Source: Exiguobacterium sp018617385
Lineage (GTDB): Bacteria > Bacillota > Bacilli > Exiguobacteriales > Exiguobacteriaceae
Assembly: GCF_018617385.1 (NCBI RefSeq)
Contig: NZ_JACSKA010000003.1
Span: 1 to 64,000 of the forward strand
DNA length: 64,000 nucleotides
Direction of reading: 5' to 3'
Below, one piece after another: positions 8,083-16,469 of this stretch. The position numbers and the translations under genes are program-made. The notes under the pieces were generated by a model. The model was not told the DNA's origin, made no database searches, and worked only from the letters and a program-made list of their open reading frames with translations. How positions within the stretch are numbered: the first letter of the stretch is position 1; every line of letters begins with the position of its first letter.

Positions 8083-9741
8083 TTATTCTTTGCCTTCGAT
8101 TGAAGCCCACTTGTAAGAGTAGTCCGCACCGAATGCGTGCTCAACGATTCCCTTAACGTAAGGTTTCGTGAGGCGAGCCGATCCACGTTGGTAAACTGGC
8201 GAGATTGCGTTCTCTTCAAGAACGATTTTCTCTGCAGCTTGAAGGTCAGCCCAACGCTGTTCAGAATCTGTGCTTGATTTCGCAGATTCGATCAACTTAT
8301 CGAATTCTTCGTTCGACCACTTACCACGGTTGTATGGTCCGTCAGTGACGAAGAGGTCAACGAATGTCATTGGATCTTGGTAGTCAGGTCCCCATCCAGC
8401 GAATGTGAACTCGAACTCACCTTTGTTCTCAAGGTCAAGTTTGTTATTGAACGGTTGTTGCTTGATTGAAACGCTCATACCTGGAAGGTTCTTCTCAAGT
8501 TCACCTTTGATGAACTCACCGATTTGCTTCGCAGACTCTGAGTCATAGTTAAGGAGCTCAAGCTCAACTTTGTCTGTTCCGAGCTCTTTAAGCCCTTCTT
8601 CCCAAAGTTTTTGAGCTTCTTCTACGTTGTATCCACCGATATCGCCGTTCGCTTCACGGAAGTCTTTCCCGTCAGGACCTGTTACGAAATCTTTTGGTAC
8701 GAGGTAGTTCGCAGGAATCGAACCGTTCGCAAGAAGCGTTTCTGAGATTGCTGCTTTATCATACGCTTTGTCAATCGCGTTACGGATTTTTTGGTTGTCA
8801 AGTTCTTCCACAGCTGTGTTGAACTGGAGGTAGAAGAGTGTTGGTTCAACAACAGTTGAGAACTCTTCGCTGTCTTGATACTGGGCTACGAGCTCAGAAG
8901 TCAAGCCTGTGCGGTCAACGTCACCGTTTTCATACAAGTTAACACCTGTTGAAACTTCTTTAACGACTTTAACGTTGATTTCTTCGAGTTTAACTGCTTC
9001 AGCATCCCAATAGTCTTCGTTCTTGACCATTTTCCAGCCTTGCTCGCGCTCCCAGCTGTCGAGTTTGAACGGTCCGTTGTAGAGAGTCGTCTCTGCAGAT
9101 GTACCGAAGTTCTCGCCTTGCTCTGTATCGAATGACTCGAGTTTTGGCATGAATACGCCGAAGCTAGTCAATCCGAGGAAGTAGTCAGCTGGTGCTGTCA
9201 ATTTAACTTCAAGAGTTTGATCGTCGATTGCTTTAACGCCTACAGCATCGCGCTCGCCTTCACCTGTGTTGTACGCTTCTGCGCCTTCGATGATTGACAT
9301 AACGTATGCATATTGTGATGCGTTATCTGGGTTGAGTACTTCTTTCCAAGCGTATTCGAAGTCGTTCGCTGTGACAGGCTCCCCGTTTGACCAAGTCGCG
9401 CCTTCACGGATTTTGAACGTGTACGTCTTCCCGTCTTCTGACACGTCGTGGTCTTCAGCCATACCCGGTGTTGGCTCATCGTTCTCGTCCATGCGGTAAA
9501 GACCTTCGTTTACGTTGTTCAATACGTTGAATGAAACAGCGTCCGTTGCGAGTGTCGGGTTAAGTGAAGGAATGTCTGAACCGTCGAGCAAGTTGAGGAC
9601 TTGCGCTTCGTCTGCAGAACCTTCCGAACCTGATCCATTAGAAGACCCTGTGTCTTCTTCCCCTGTCGAACATGCAGCTAGGAATGCACTTGATAGAAGT
9701 GTAACCGATGATGCTAAAGCAAAACCTTTTTTCTTATTCAT
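8083..9741 (-). CDS. Oligopeptide-binding lipoprotein, OppA paralogue 2
   Basis: Family-5 solute-binding lipoprotein of 552 residues, strongly similar to the oppA product at 4418-6037 (shared NGEPVTANDFEYAWKEVLNP and YNGPFKLDSWEREQGW). The signal peptide ends in lipobox LAAC (about residues 21-24), followed by an acidic, Ser/Gly-rich linker. There is no permease or ATPase gene beside it, so it probably feeds the OppBCDF complex encoded at 112-4110 with a different peptide range. Its own promoter (9843-9870) and terminator make it a separate unit. Start ATG is preceded by GGGGG. The exact peptide specificity cannot be read from the sequence. Confidence 0.9.
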   Translation of the reverse strand: MNKKKGFALASSVTLLSSAFLAACSTGEEDTGSSNGSGSEGSADEAQVLNLLDGSDIPSLNPTLATDAVSFNVLNNVNEGLYRMDENDEPTPGMAEDHDVSEDGKTYTFKIREGATWSNGEPVTANDFEYAWKEVLNPDNASQYAYVMSIIEGAEAYNTGEGERDAVGVKAIDDQTLEVKLTAPADYFLGLTSFGVFMPKLESFDTEQGENFGTSAETTLYNGPFKLDSWEREQGWKMVKNEDYWDAEAVKLEEINVKVVKEVSTGVNLYENGDVDRTGLTSELVAQYQDSEEFSTVVEPTLFYLQFNTAVEELDNQKIRNAIDKAYDKAAISETLLANGSIPANYLVPKDFVTGPDGKDFREANGDIGGYNVEEAQKLWEEGLKELGTDKVELELLNYDSESAKQIGEFIKGELEKNLPGMSVSIKQQPFNNKLDLENKGEFEFTFAGWGPDYQDPMTFVDLFVTDGPYNRGKWSNEEFDKLIESAKSSTDSEQRWADLQAAEKIVLEENAISPVYQRGSARLTKPYVKGIVEHAFGADYSYKWASIEGKE

Positions 9742-9842
9742 TGCGATGACCCCCTGATTTTTTCGTTTTAACGAAGTGAATGATGGTAGAAAATTCAGTC
9801 ATTTCTTCTGACAGTATTTGTTACCAAAATCCCGTTGATGCA

Positions 9843-9870
9843 ATAATACAATATTCTGATAATTTTGCAA
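9843..9870 (-). promoter_or_regulatory. Candidate promoter of OppA paralogue 2
   Basis: TTGCAA and TATTAT separated by 16 nt on the minus strand, about 100 nt before the start codon, in an AT-rich spacer. Confidence 0.45.
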
Positions 9871-9912
9871 AGTGTTTATTTTGATTTTTCTAAAAAATTT
9901 TATCTATAGTCA

Positions 9913-9940
9913 AAAAGCCCGCCTACAGTGGCGGGCTTTT
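9913..9940 (-). terminator. Terminator of OppA paralogue 3
   Basis: An 11-bp perfect stem (9913-9923 with 9930-9940, 6-nt loop) begins 4 nt after the stop of the next gene upstream and carries A/T flanks usable in either direction. Confidence 0.85.
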
Positions 9941-9943
9941 AGC

Positions 9944-11476
9944 TCAATTTTCGTATTTTTTCGCAAAGGTTAGGACATATGAAGGACCGGTGACCGGAAA
10001 TCCGATATGATCGTATTCTTTTTCAATCATATAAGAACGTCCAGCTTGATAGATTGGCATAACAACAGCCTCTTCTAACAGCTGTGCCTCCGCTTCTCGG
10101 AAGATCTCATTTCGCTCTTCCAACCGGTCCGTCGCGCGAGCCCGATCCATCAATTGATCATATGATTCGCTGGCATATCGACTTGAATTCAACACGTCGT
10201 TTGTTTCAAATTGAGTCAAGTAGGCGGATAACATCGGATAGTCCGGTTGCCAGCCCGATAATGAAAATGCATAATCCCCTGAGACTTCTTTCCTAACTTT
10301 TTCTCCTAGGGGGAGTTCGATGACGTTAACGGTCAAACCATCCAACTGTTCCAAATTCTTCTTTAATTTTGTGGAGATTTGACGCGCTTCATCATCGACA
10401 AAGCTGAGCAGCTCGATTTCGATTTCATCTTTCTTCAGACGTTTCTTCACGGTGTCAAACAATTGGTCGGCGTTTCCTTCCAATTGTGCGATCGCAGCTT
10501 TTTGGTCGATGACGAGTAATCGTTCTGTCGTCTGTTCGGCTCGTGCGAGTGAATCTTCGATTTCCGTCCGATCAAGCGTCAATGCGATGGCTTGTCGAAA
10601 CGCTACATCATTAAACGGCGCTTTTTCAACATTCGGCTTCAAATAAAAGACTCCGCTCCGCGGAACGTCCCGTACAGTCAATCCTTCTTGATCAATCGTG
10701 GAGACGTCAAAATCGTAAGGGACGGGCTGCATCCCTGTCGCTTCTGACAAGTTCGGTTCACTCTTGATGGTAATCGTTTCGAGTGTGACCTGTTCAGCTT
10801 CTCGGTACGTTTCATTTTTATGTAACGAGATGGTCGTATCTTCGATTGCCTTGATTTTAAATGGACCGTTTGTCTCTAGCTCATCCCATTCTTTCACCTT
10901 TGGTTGAGGTAAAAATGCGGGCATCGCTAAAATTTTTTCGAACCCTTCCATCGGACGGACTAAAGTCAGCTCAAGCGTCCGGTCATCGATTGCCTTGACC
11001 CCTAGCGTATCCGGTTCTTGTTGACCAAGCCCGATTTCTTTTGCAGATTGAACATCTGCGAGTAAGAAGCTGAACGGTGAATTCGTATCAACGTCCACGA
11101 GTTTTTGGAAGTGATCGACGAACGTTTGCGCGTCAATCGCATTTCCTTCTGTCGTCACACTCTCTTTTAATGTGAATGTATAGACCGTCCCATCTTCGGA
11201 TCGCTCTAACTTCTCGACGAGCGCCGGTTCGATGGACCCGTCTGCTCCGAATCGATACAGTCCTTCATATAGATGGGACAGGATCGTTTGAGATGATGGA
11301 TCAATTGCTAGCATGACATCCGGCTGAGTCGGAAGCGACTCTCCGTAAATCGTCAATTGTTGTTCTTCGACTGGCACTAGTTCGCGTGACTGCTCTCGTT
11401 GTTCGTTCCAAACAAATAAAAAAAGGATAAGGACTGAACCTAACAAGGCGGCCACGATGAATGATTTCTTTTTCAT
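9944..11476 (-). CDS. Oligopeptide-binding protein paralogue 3, without lipobox
   Basis: Family-5 solute-binding protein of 510 residues, recognisable from the alignable blocks NGPFKIKAIEDTTISLHKNETY, PVPYDFDVSTID and YAFSLSGWQPDYPMLSAYL. The start used is ATG 11476, 8 nt after AAAGGAG; the GTG three codons upstream overlaps that site. Unlike its two paralogues it has no cysteine at the end of its N-terminal hydrophobic segment (SFIVAALLGSVLILFLFVW, about residues 5-23). It would therefore be held by an uncleaved transmembrane anchor, or be cleaved and released. No permease gene is nearby. It may serve OppBCDF, or sense peptides rather than import them; that is inference. Confidence 0.82.
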   Translation of the reverse strand: MKKKSFIVAALLGSVLILFLFVWNEQREQSRELVPVEEQQLTIYGESLPTQPDVMLAIDPSSQTILSHLYEGLYRFGADGSIEPALVEKLERSEDGTVYTFTLKESVTTEGNAIDAQTFVDHFQKLVDVDTNSPFSFLLADVQSAKEIGLGQQEPDTLGVKAIDDRTLELTLVRPMEGFEKILAMPAFLPQPKVKEWDELETNGPFKIKAIEDTTISLHKNETYREAEQVTLETITIKSEPNLSEATGMQPVPYDFDVSTIDQEGLTVRDVPRSGVFYLKPNVEKAPFNDVAFRQAIALTLDRTEIEDSLARAEQTTERLLVIDQKAAIAQLEGNADQLFDTVKKRLKKDEIEIELLSFVDDEARQISTKLKKNLEQLDGLTVNVIELPLGEKVRKEVSGDYAFSLSGWQPDYPMLSAYLTQFETNDVLNSSRYASESYDQLMDRARATDRLEERNEIFREAEAQLLEEAVVMPIYQAGRSYMIEKEYDHIGFPVTGPSYVLTFAKKYEN

Positions 11477-11542
11477 TCGTTGCACTCCTTTCTGTTAGAC
11501 CAACCCTTATACCCTAACCTTTTTTGAATGATTTTTCTACCG

Positions 11543-12775
11543 TCAGTTCGTCACTTTTGCAAATGCGAGTGTCGCATTGTGGCCCCCGAAGCCGAGTGAG
11601 TTACTGAGTGCATAACGAATGTCAAGTTCCCGATTTCCTTCACGTACATAATCTAAATCACAATCTGCAGCTGGTGATTCGCAGTTAATCGTTGGATGAA
11701 TCTTGCCTTCATGAATCGAAAGTGCTGTGATGACGGCCTCGACGCCACCTGCACCACCGAGAAGGTGACCGATCATCGATTTTGACGAGTTGACGGCGAG
11801 CTTATCAGCGTGTTCCCCGAACACACGACGAATCGCTTTCGTCTCGAGCATATCGTTGAGTGGTGTACTCGTTCCGTGCGCGTTGATGTATTGAACATCT
11901 TCTGGCGTGATGCCGGCGTCTCGAATCGCCTCACTCATCGCTTTCGAACCACCCTCTGCTTCAGGGGATGGTGCTGTGATATGGTAAGCATCCGAACTCA
12001 TCCCATATCCGACAACTTCAGCATACATTTTCGCACCACGTGCTTTCGCATGTTCATACTCCTCTAAGACGAGCACCCCGGCTCCTTCACCCATGACGAA
12101 TCCGTCACGGTTTTCATCGAACGGACGGCACGCCGTGTTCGGGTCCGGATTCGTTGAAAGGGCTTTGTTTGAACAAAAACCTGCGAACGAGAGTGGTGTG
12201 ATTGGCGCTTCCGCTCCACCTGCGAACATGGCGATCGCATCTCCACGTTGAATGACACGGAACGCTTCCCCGATGGAGTTCGTCCCTGACGCACAAGCCG
12301 TCACGGAACAGTTGCTCGGTCCTTTTGCTCCAAGATAGATGGATACTTGTCCGCTCGCCATGTTCGGAATCATCATCGGAATGAAGAACGGGCTGACGCG
12401 ACGTGGTCCACGGTCATGCAAGATGGCCGACTGTTTGTCAATCGTCTCGACGCCACCAATTCCGCTCCCGATCCAAATCCCGACATCGTCCGCGATGGCT
12501 TTCACGTCGAGTCCGCTGTCTTTATGGGCAGCGTCTGCCGCAAGTAAAGAATATTGGATGAAGGAATCCATCTTACGCGCTTCCTTCGGTTCGACTAAAT
12601 GATCGATGTTCCATTCCTTCACTTCCGCACCAACCTTGGCCGGATATTGACTGATGTCAATCTTCGTCAACGTATCAATGGCGTTATCCCCTTTTAACAG
12701 GCGGTCCCACATTGTTGAGACATCGTTTCCTAATGGTGATACGACTCCTAATCCTGTCACTACTACTCGTTTCAT
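11543..12775 (-). CDS. fabF: 3-oxoacyl-[acyl-carrier-protein] synthase II
   Basis: Condensing enzyme that elongates acyl-ACP with malonyl-ACP in type II fatty acid synthesis. The start is ATG 12775 (410 residues), 8 nt after GGAGGGGA and overlapping the fabH stop as ATGA. The active site triad is visible: Cys in VTACASGTN (near 163), His in NAHGTSTPLND (near 300) and His in SMIGHLLGGAGG (near 338). The C terminus has SLGFGGHNATLAF. It is co-transcribed with fabH and so shares FapR control. Confidence 0.96.
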   Translation of the reverse strand: MKRVVVTGLGVVSPLGNDVSTMWDRLLKGDNAIDTLTKIDISQYPAKVGAEVKEWNIDHLVEPKEARKMDSFIQYSLLAADAAHKDSGLDVKAIADDVGIWIGSGIGGVETIDKQSAILHDRGPRRVSPFFIPMMIPNMASGQVSIYLGAKGPSNCSVTACASGTNSIGEAFRVIQRGDAIAMFAGGAEAPITPLSFAGFCSNKALSTNPDPNTACRPFDENRDGFVMGEGAGVLVLEEYEHAKARGAKMYAEVVGYGMSSDAYHITAPSPEAEGGSKAMSEAIRDAGITPEDVQYINAHGTSTPLNDMLETKAIRRVFGEHADKLAVNSSKSMIGHLLGGAGGVEAVITALSIHEGKIHPTINCESPAADCDLDYVREGNRELDIRYALSNSLGFGGHNATLAFAKVTN

Positions 12776-13731
12776 AAATGATTCCCCTCCGTAATGGTTG
12801 CGTGATTCCATGTCAGACAGCTAGCCCCCCAGGTGAGTCCGGCACCAAACCCTGCGATGACGACCGTTTGTCCATCTTGGATTTTGCCAGACTTGACCGC
12901 TTCGGCCAAAGCGAGTGGAATGGAAGCTGCTGATGTATTCGCATGGTCTTGAATGGTCATGACCACTTTCTCTTCTTCTAAGTGTAACCGTTCCATCGCA
13001 GCGTCGATGATTCGACGGTTCGCCTGGTGTGGAACGAGGACGTCAAGATCTTCCAACGTCTTGTCGGCTTTGTCTAGCGCCTCAAGCACGATTTCGGGCA
13101 TCTTCCGAACGGCAAACTTGAAGACTTCGCGACCGTTCATGACGATTTTACCTTCTTCATTCTCATACAGATGTTTGCCACCTGTCCCGTCACTTCCGAG
13201 CACAAGTGAGTCAATTGAAGCGATCTCGTCTTCCCCGAGCACGACAGCCCCTGCTCCGTCCCCGAAGAGGACAGCCGTCGATCGGTCATCCCAATCAATC
13301 AGACTTCCCATCTTCTCTGCGCCAATGACGAGCGTCTTTTTGAATCCTTTTGAATCCATGAGACTCTTCGCCGTGTCCATCGCGAAGATGAAACCGCTAC
13401 ATGCCGCGCTCACATCGAAGGCGACAGCGGCTTTCGCTCCGAGATTCGCCTGCACCACACATGCGGTTGCCGGGAAGGCTGGTGCTGTAGCCGTCGCACA
13501 GACGATCGCTTCAATCTCATCGATTGTGACGCCCGCGCTCTGTAACGCCCGTTCAGCGGCACGTGTCGCCATATCCGCGACCGTCACATCACCTTCAGCT
13601 AAATGACGTGCCTCGATGCCTGTACGTGTACGAATCCACTCATCGCTCGTATCCATTCGTTTTTCTAAATCGATATTTGTCACCCGATTGTCCGGTAAGA
13701 ACGATCCGATGCCGATGATTCCAATATTCAT
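12772..13731 (-). CDS. fabH: 3-oxoacyl-[acyl-carrier-protein] synthase III
   Basis: Starts fatty acid synthesis by condensing acyl-CoA primers with malonyl-ACP; in Bacillales this enzyme prefers branched primers. The 319 residues contain the catalytic Cys in FDVSAACSGFIFA (near 113), His in VPHQANRRIID (near 245) and Asn in DHANTSAASIPLAL (near 275). The C-terminal VVIAGFGAGLTWG is typical. It is first in the fabH-fabF operon, 4-nt overlap, behind a FapR-controlled promoter. Confidence 0.96.
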   Translation of the reverse strand: MNIGIIGIGSFLPDNRVTNIDLEKRMDTSDEWIRTRTGIEARHLAEGDVTVADMATRAAERALQSAGVTIDEIEAIVCATATAPAFPATACVVQANLGAKAAVAFDVSAACSGFIFAMDTAKSLMDSKGFKKTLVIGAEKMGSLIDWDDRSTAVLFGDGAGAVVLGEDEIASIDSLVLGSDGTGGKHLYENEEGKIVMNGREVFKFAVRKMPEIVLEALDKADKTLEDLDVLVPHQANRRIIDAAMERLHLEEEKVVMTIQDHANTSAASIPLALAEAVKSGKIQDGQTVVIAGFGAGLTWGASCLTWNHATITEGNHL

Positions 13732-13748
13732 ATCGTCGACCCCTATTC

Positions 13749-13792
13749 TTAGTATCTGGTACTAATATAAGGGAATAAAAAGAGGATGTCAA
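13749..13792 (-). promoter_or_regulatory. fabHF promoter with FapR operator
   Basis: On the minus strand TTGACA (13787-13792), 17 nt, then TATATT (13764-13769). A 17-bp palindrome TTAGTA-N5-TACTAA (13749-13765) overlaps the 3' end of the -10 and the probable start site. This matches the FapR operator of Bacillus, a repressor released by malonyl-CoA. The operator position fits simple repression by blocking RNA polymerase. Confidence 0.9.
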
Positions 13793-13801
13793 TGCATCCT
13801 C
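13782..13801 (-). terminator. Terminator of mtnN, overlapping the fabH -35
   Basis: A 7-bp stem (13782-13788 with 13795-13801) with a 6-nt loop is followed on the minus strand by CTTTTTATT, 16 nt after the mtnN stop. Its loop and downstream arm contain the TTGACA of the fabH promoter. Confidence 0.65.
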
Positions 13802-13816
13802 CTCGTGTAGACTGGA

Positions 13817-14518
13817 TTAAGCTTGTTCTAAACGCTTCGTGACAGCCATGACCATCTTCGCAGAATTGATCGATGCTGTCTCCAAGAACTCATCAAACGA
13901 CAGATTCGCTTCTTCGTCCGCACTGTCTGAAATCGAGCGTGTGACGACGAACGGGACACCAAACTGATAGCACGTTTGGGCGATCGGAGCAGCCTCCATT
14001 TCGACGGCTGCGACGCCATCGAAATGACCGAGGATGTCCGCCACGCGTTTCGAATCGTTGATGAACGAATCTCCTGTCACGATCAATCCCTGGTGCACGT
14101 TCACGTCCGGCAAGTTTTCAATGACATCTTTACAGACGCTGACGAGCTTGGCATCCGCCTCATACGCCGGCGGCATGCCTGGTACTTGTCCATACTCATA
14201 TCCGAATGCCGTCACGTCGACATCGTGATGACGAACTTCCGTCGAGACGACGACGTCTCCGACTTTCATTCCCTTTTTAAAACCGCCGGCAGAACCCGTA
14301 TTGATAACGACGTCCGGTTTGAACTTATCAATCAAAAGTGTCGTGCCGATGGCTGCATTGACCTTCCCGATGCCTGACTTCAAGATGACGACTTGCATGT
14401 TGCCAAGATAGCCCTCATAAAAATGATAGTTCGCGATTTCAGTGTCTACTCGTTCTGTCAACTCGTTCCGAAGTAAATTCACTTCTTCTTCCATCGCGCC
14501 GATGATGCCTACTTTCAT
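13817..14518 (-). CDS. mtnN: 5'-methylthioadenosine/S-adenosylhomocysteine nucleosidase
   Basis: Hydrolyses methylthioadenosine and S-adenosylhomocysteine to adenine plus a thioribose sugar, recycling the by-products of methylation and polyamine synthesis. In 233 residues it starts MKVGIIGAMEEEVNLLR with the conserved catalytic Glu, and has NTGSAGG, GDSFI and the substrate-binding VEMEAAPIAQTCYQFGVPF. Asp near 197 in RSISDSAD is the expected general acid. It is the last gene of the udk-greA-mtnN stretch, as in B. subtilis. Confidence 0.95.
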   Translation of the reverse strand: MKVGIIGAMEEEVNLLRNELTERVDTEIANYHFYEGYLGNMQVVILKSGIGKVNAAIGTTLLIDKFKPDVVINTGSAGGFKKGMKVGDVVVSTEVRHHDVDVTAFGYEYGQVPGMPPAYEADAKLVSVCKDVIENLPDVNVHQGLIVTGDSFINDSKRVADILGHFDGVAAVEMEAAPIAQTCYQFGVPFVVTRSISDSADEEANLSFDEFLETASINSAKMVMAVTKRLEQA

Positions 14519-14539
14519 TCCGTTTCCTCCTCAGAAAGA

Positions 14540-14566
14540 GAGCGACTTCCAGATAGGAGGTCGCTC
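14540..14566 (-). terminator. Hairpin between greA and mtnN
   Basis: An 11-bp stem (14540-14550 with 14556-14566, one mismatch) follows the greA stop by 7 nt; the T tract on the minus strand is short (TTTCT), so termination may be partial. Confidence 0.55.
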
Positions 14567-14572
14567 AACAAT

Positions 14573-15046
14573 TTATTTGATTTCTTTAATTTCGACGACC
14601 ATGTCGCCACCTGGTGTTTGCACCGTGACCACATCACCAATCGTACGACCAAGAAGTGCCTTGGCGATCGGTGATTCGTTCGAGATTTTCCCTGTGAACG
14701 GGTCTGCCTCAGCTCCACCAACGATTGTATACGTCTCGTCTTCATTATCTTCTTGGATGAAGAACGTTACCGTCTTCCCGATTGAGACAACCGAGTTATC
14801 GCCTGCATCATCTTGAATGATGACCGCGTTACGGAGCATCTCTTCTAATTGTGCGATGCGTCCTTCGACCATCGCTTGTTCTTCTTTCGCCGCGTCATAT
14901 TCCGCGTTCTCTGACAAGTCACCGAAGTCACGAGCAATCTTAATATTTTCAACGACTTCTTTACGGCGGACCGTCTTCAGTTCGTTTAATTCATGTTCGA
15001 TTTTCGCTTTTCCGTCTAACGTCATATAGTGTTGTTTTTCAGCCAT
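14573..15046 (-). CDS. greA: Transcription elongation factor GreA
   Basis: Rescues arrested RNA polymerase by stimulating cleavage of the backtracked transcript. The start is ATG 15046 (157 residues), 8 nt after GAAGGAG; the GTG three codons upstream is too close to that site. The N-terminal coiled coil (about residues 10-75) carries the acidic tip in DFGDLSENAEYDAAKEEQ, which reaches the polymerase active site. A C-terminal FKBP-like domain (about 80-157) has PIAKALLGRTIGDVV. It follows udk. Confidence 0.95.
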   Translation of the reverse strand: MAEKQHYMTLDGKAKIEHELNELKTVRRKEVVENIKIARDFGDLSENAEYDAAKEEQAMVEGRIAQLEEMLRNAVIIQDDAGDNSVVSIGKTVTFFIQEDNEDETYTIVGGAEADPFTGKISNESPIAKALLGRTIGDVVTVQTPGGDMVVEIKEIK

Positions 15047-15113
15047 TTCTGTCACTCCTTCATTGTCTCCTAGTATATTACAGCTAGGGTTGAATTGAAA
15101 ACGATTTATTTCC

Positions 15114-15749
15114 TCAAGCGCGATTGCGCTCAGTGAGCACCCAACGGATTTTTGTCACGAGTAAATCGATTGCAACAAAGTTCTCTCCGCCTTCAGGAAC
15201 GATGATGTCTGCATAACGCTTCGTCGGTTCACAGAACTGCAAATGCATCGGGCGGACGACATTCGTGTACTGCGCCACGACCGAGTCGATTGAACGTCCA
15301 CGTTCATTGATATCACGCTGCATGCGACGCAAGATTCGAACGTCCGCATCTGTATCCACGAACACTTTAATATCCATCAATTCACGCAAACGTGCATCCT
15401 CGAGTGCCAAGATTCCTTCGACGATGACGACATCGACGGGCTCGATCAAGATGGTTTCACTTGAACGCGTGTGAGCCGCATAGTCATAGACCGGCTTCTC
15501 AATCGCCTGATGTTGTTGTAACTGTTGGATATGTTCAATCAACAAATCGTTATCAAAGGCGAAGGGGTGGTCGTAGTTCGTCTTGTACCGCTCCTCCATG
15601 GTCATCTCTGATTGATCCTTATAGTACGCGTCTTGCTCGATCATGACGACCGATTGACCTTGAAACGCATCGACGAGCGCGCGGGCCACGGTCGTTTTTC
15701 CTGATCCGGTACCCCCGGCCACGCCAATAATGACGGGTTTATGTTGCAT
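15114..15749 (-). CDS. udk: Uridine kinase
   Basis: Phosphorylates uridine and cytidine to UMP and CMP in pyrimidine salvage. The 211-residue product has the P-loop GVAGGTGSGKTT (about 8-19), YDHPFAFD and the lid motif with RILRRMQRDINERGRS. It ends with a short basic tail. ATG 15749 is taken as the start; a TTG one codon upstream is equally well spaced from AGGAGG and cannot be excluded. It lies 17 nt after trmR. Confidence 0.94.
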   Translation of the reverse strand: MQHKPVIIGVAGGTGSGKTTVARALVDAFQGQSVVMIEQDAYYKDQSEMTMEERYKTNYDHPFAFDNDLLIEHIQQLQQHQAIEKPVYDYAAHTRSSETILIEPVDVVIVEGILALEDARLRELMDIKVFVDTDADVRILRRMQRDINERGRSIDSVVAQYTNVVRPMHLQFCEPTKRYADIIVPEGGENFVAIDLLVTKIRWVLTERNRA

Positions 15750-15765
15750 CAAAGTTAAGTCCTCC

Positions 15766-16407
15766 TCATCGTAATTTACGACTGATTGCTAGGCCATCAC
15801 CAAGGGGCAAAATTGCAGTATGATAATCGGTCCGTGCCATCAATTGCTCAGTAAACTGCTTCACGAGACGAACGAGCCGGCGTCGGCGTCGGTCTAAGAC
15901 CGACACGTCCTCTAGCAAGACGTCCCCTCGTAAAAACAAATTATCGCTGTAAATCGTACCACCAATTGGTACTAAAGCGCCATACCCATCAAAAAATTTT
16001 TGATATTGTCCTTTTGCCGCATCAATAAACACGGCATCGAATTCACCTTCAATCGATCCAATCAATTCGACGGCATCACCGTGAATGAGCGTAATCCGAT
16101 CGCGAACATCCGATCGATTGATGAATCCAGTCGCTTCTTCAAAACGACGAGCATTTCGCTCGATTGTGACGATTTCTGCATCGGGTAACAACTCCGCCAT
16201 GCGAATGGCACTATAGCCGATGGCCGTCCCCACTTCGAGGATTCGGGTCGGCCGTTGCATCGCCAATAAGGAGAGCAATACTTCCGAACCCGTCAAATCC
16301 ATGATTGGGACGTGATGGACACGCGCGAACGCCTCCATCTCCGTCAATAGCGGGGAGCGGTCATTGATCAGTTTTTCTACATATCCCTCATAGGATGCAT
16401 GGTCCAC
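15766..16407 (-). CDS. trmR: tRNA 5-hydroxyuridine methyltransferase TrmR (O-methyltransferase family 3)
   Basis: SAM-dependent O-methyltransferase. The B. subtilis counterpart in the same locus (formerly yrrM) methylates 5-hydroxyuridine at the tRNA wobble position to 5-methoxyuridine. Motifs: ILEVGTAIGYSAIRMAELLP (SAM binding, about 57-76), VTIERN, FDAVFIDAAKGQYQKFF (metal and substrate), and the C-terminal PLGDGLAISRK. The chosen start is GTG 16407 (213 residues), 5 nt after GAGGTGG; a GTG three codons upstream is possible. In B. subtilis the hydroxylase pair TrhP1/P2 lies just downstream; here udk follows directly. Confidence 0.88.
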   Translation of the reverse strand: MDHASYEGYVEKLINDRSPLLTEMEAFARVHHVPIMDLTGSEVLLSLLAMQRPTRILEVGTAIGYSAIRMAELLPDAEIVTIERNARRFEEATGFINRSDVRDRITLIHGDAVELIGSIEGEFDAVFIDAAKGQYQKFFDGYGALVPIGGTIYSDNLFLRGDVLLEDVSVLDRRRRRLVRLVKQFTEQLMARTDYHTAILPLGDGLAISRKLR

Positions 16408-16437
16408 TCGTTCCACCTCTTAACTCTCTTCATTCAA

Positions 16438-16465
16438 ACGACCGGAAGCATCCGCTTCCGGTCGT
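16438..16465 (-). terminator. Hairpin between mltG and trmR
   Basis: A perfect 12-bp stem (16438-16449 with 16454-16465, 4-nt loop) begins 5 nt after the mltG stop. The following T run is only TTT, so it may attenuate rather than fully stop transcription. Confidence 0.65.
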
Positions 16466-16469
16466 CCCA

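Noticed and set aside
12953..13606. A 217-codon open frame on the plus strand
   Set aside because: It lies wholly antisense to fabH, has Ser/Ala/Arg-rich composition typical of a mirrored frame, and no ribosome binding site.
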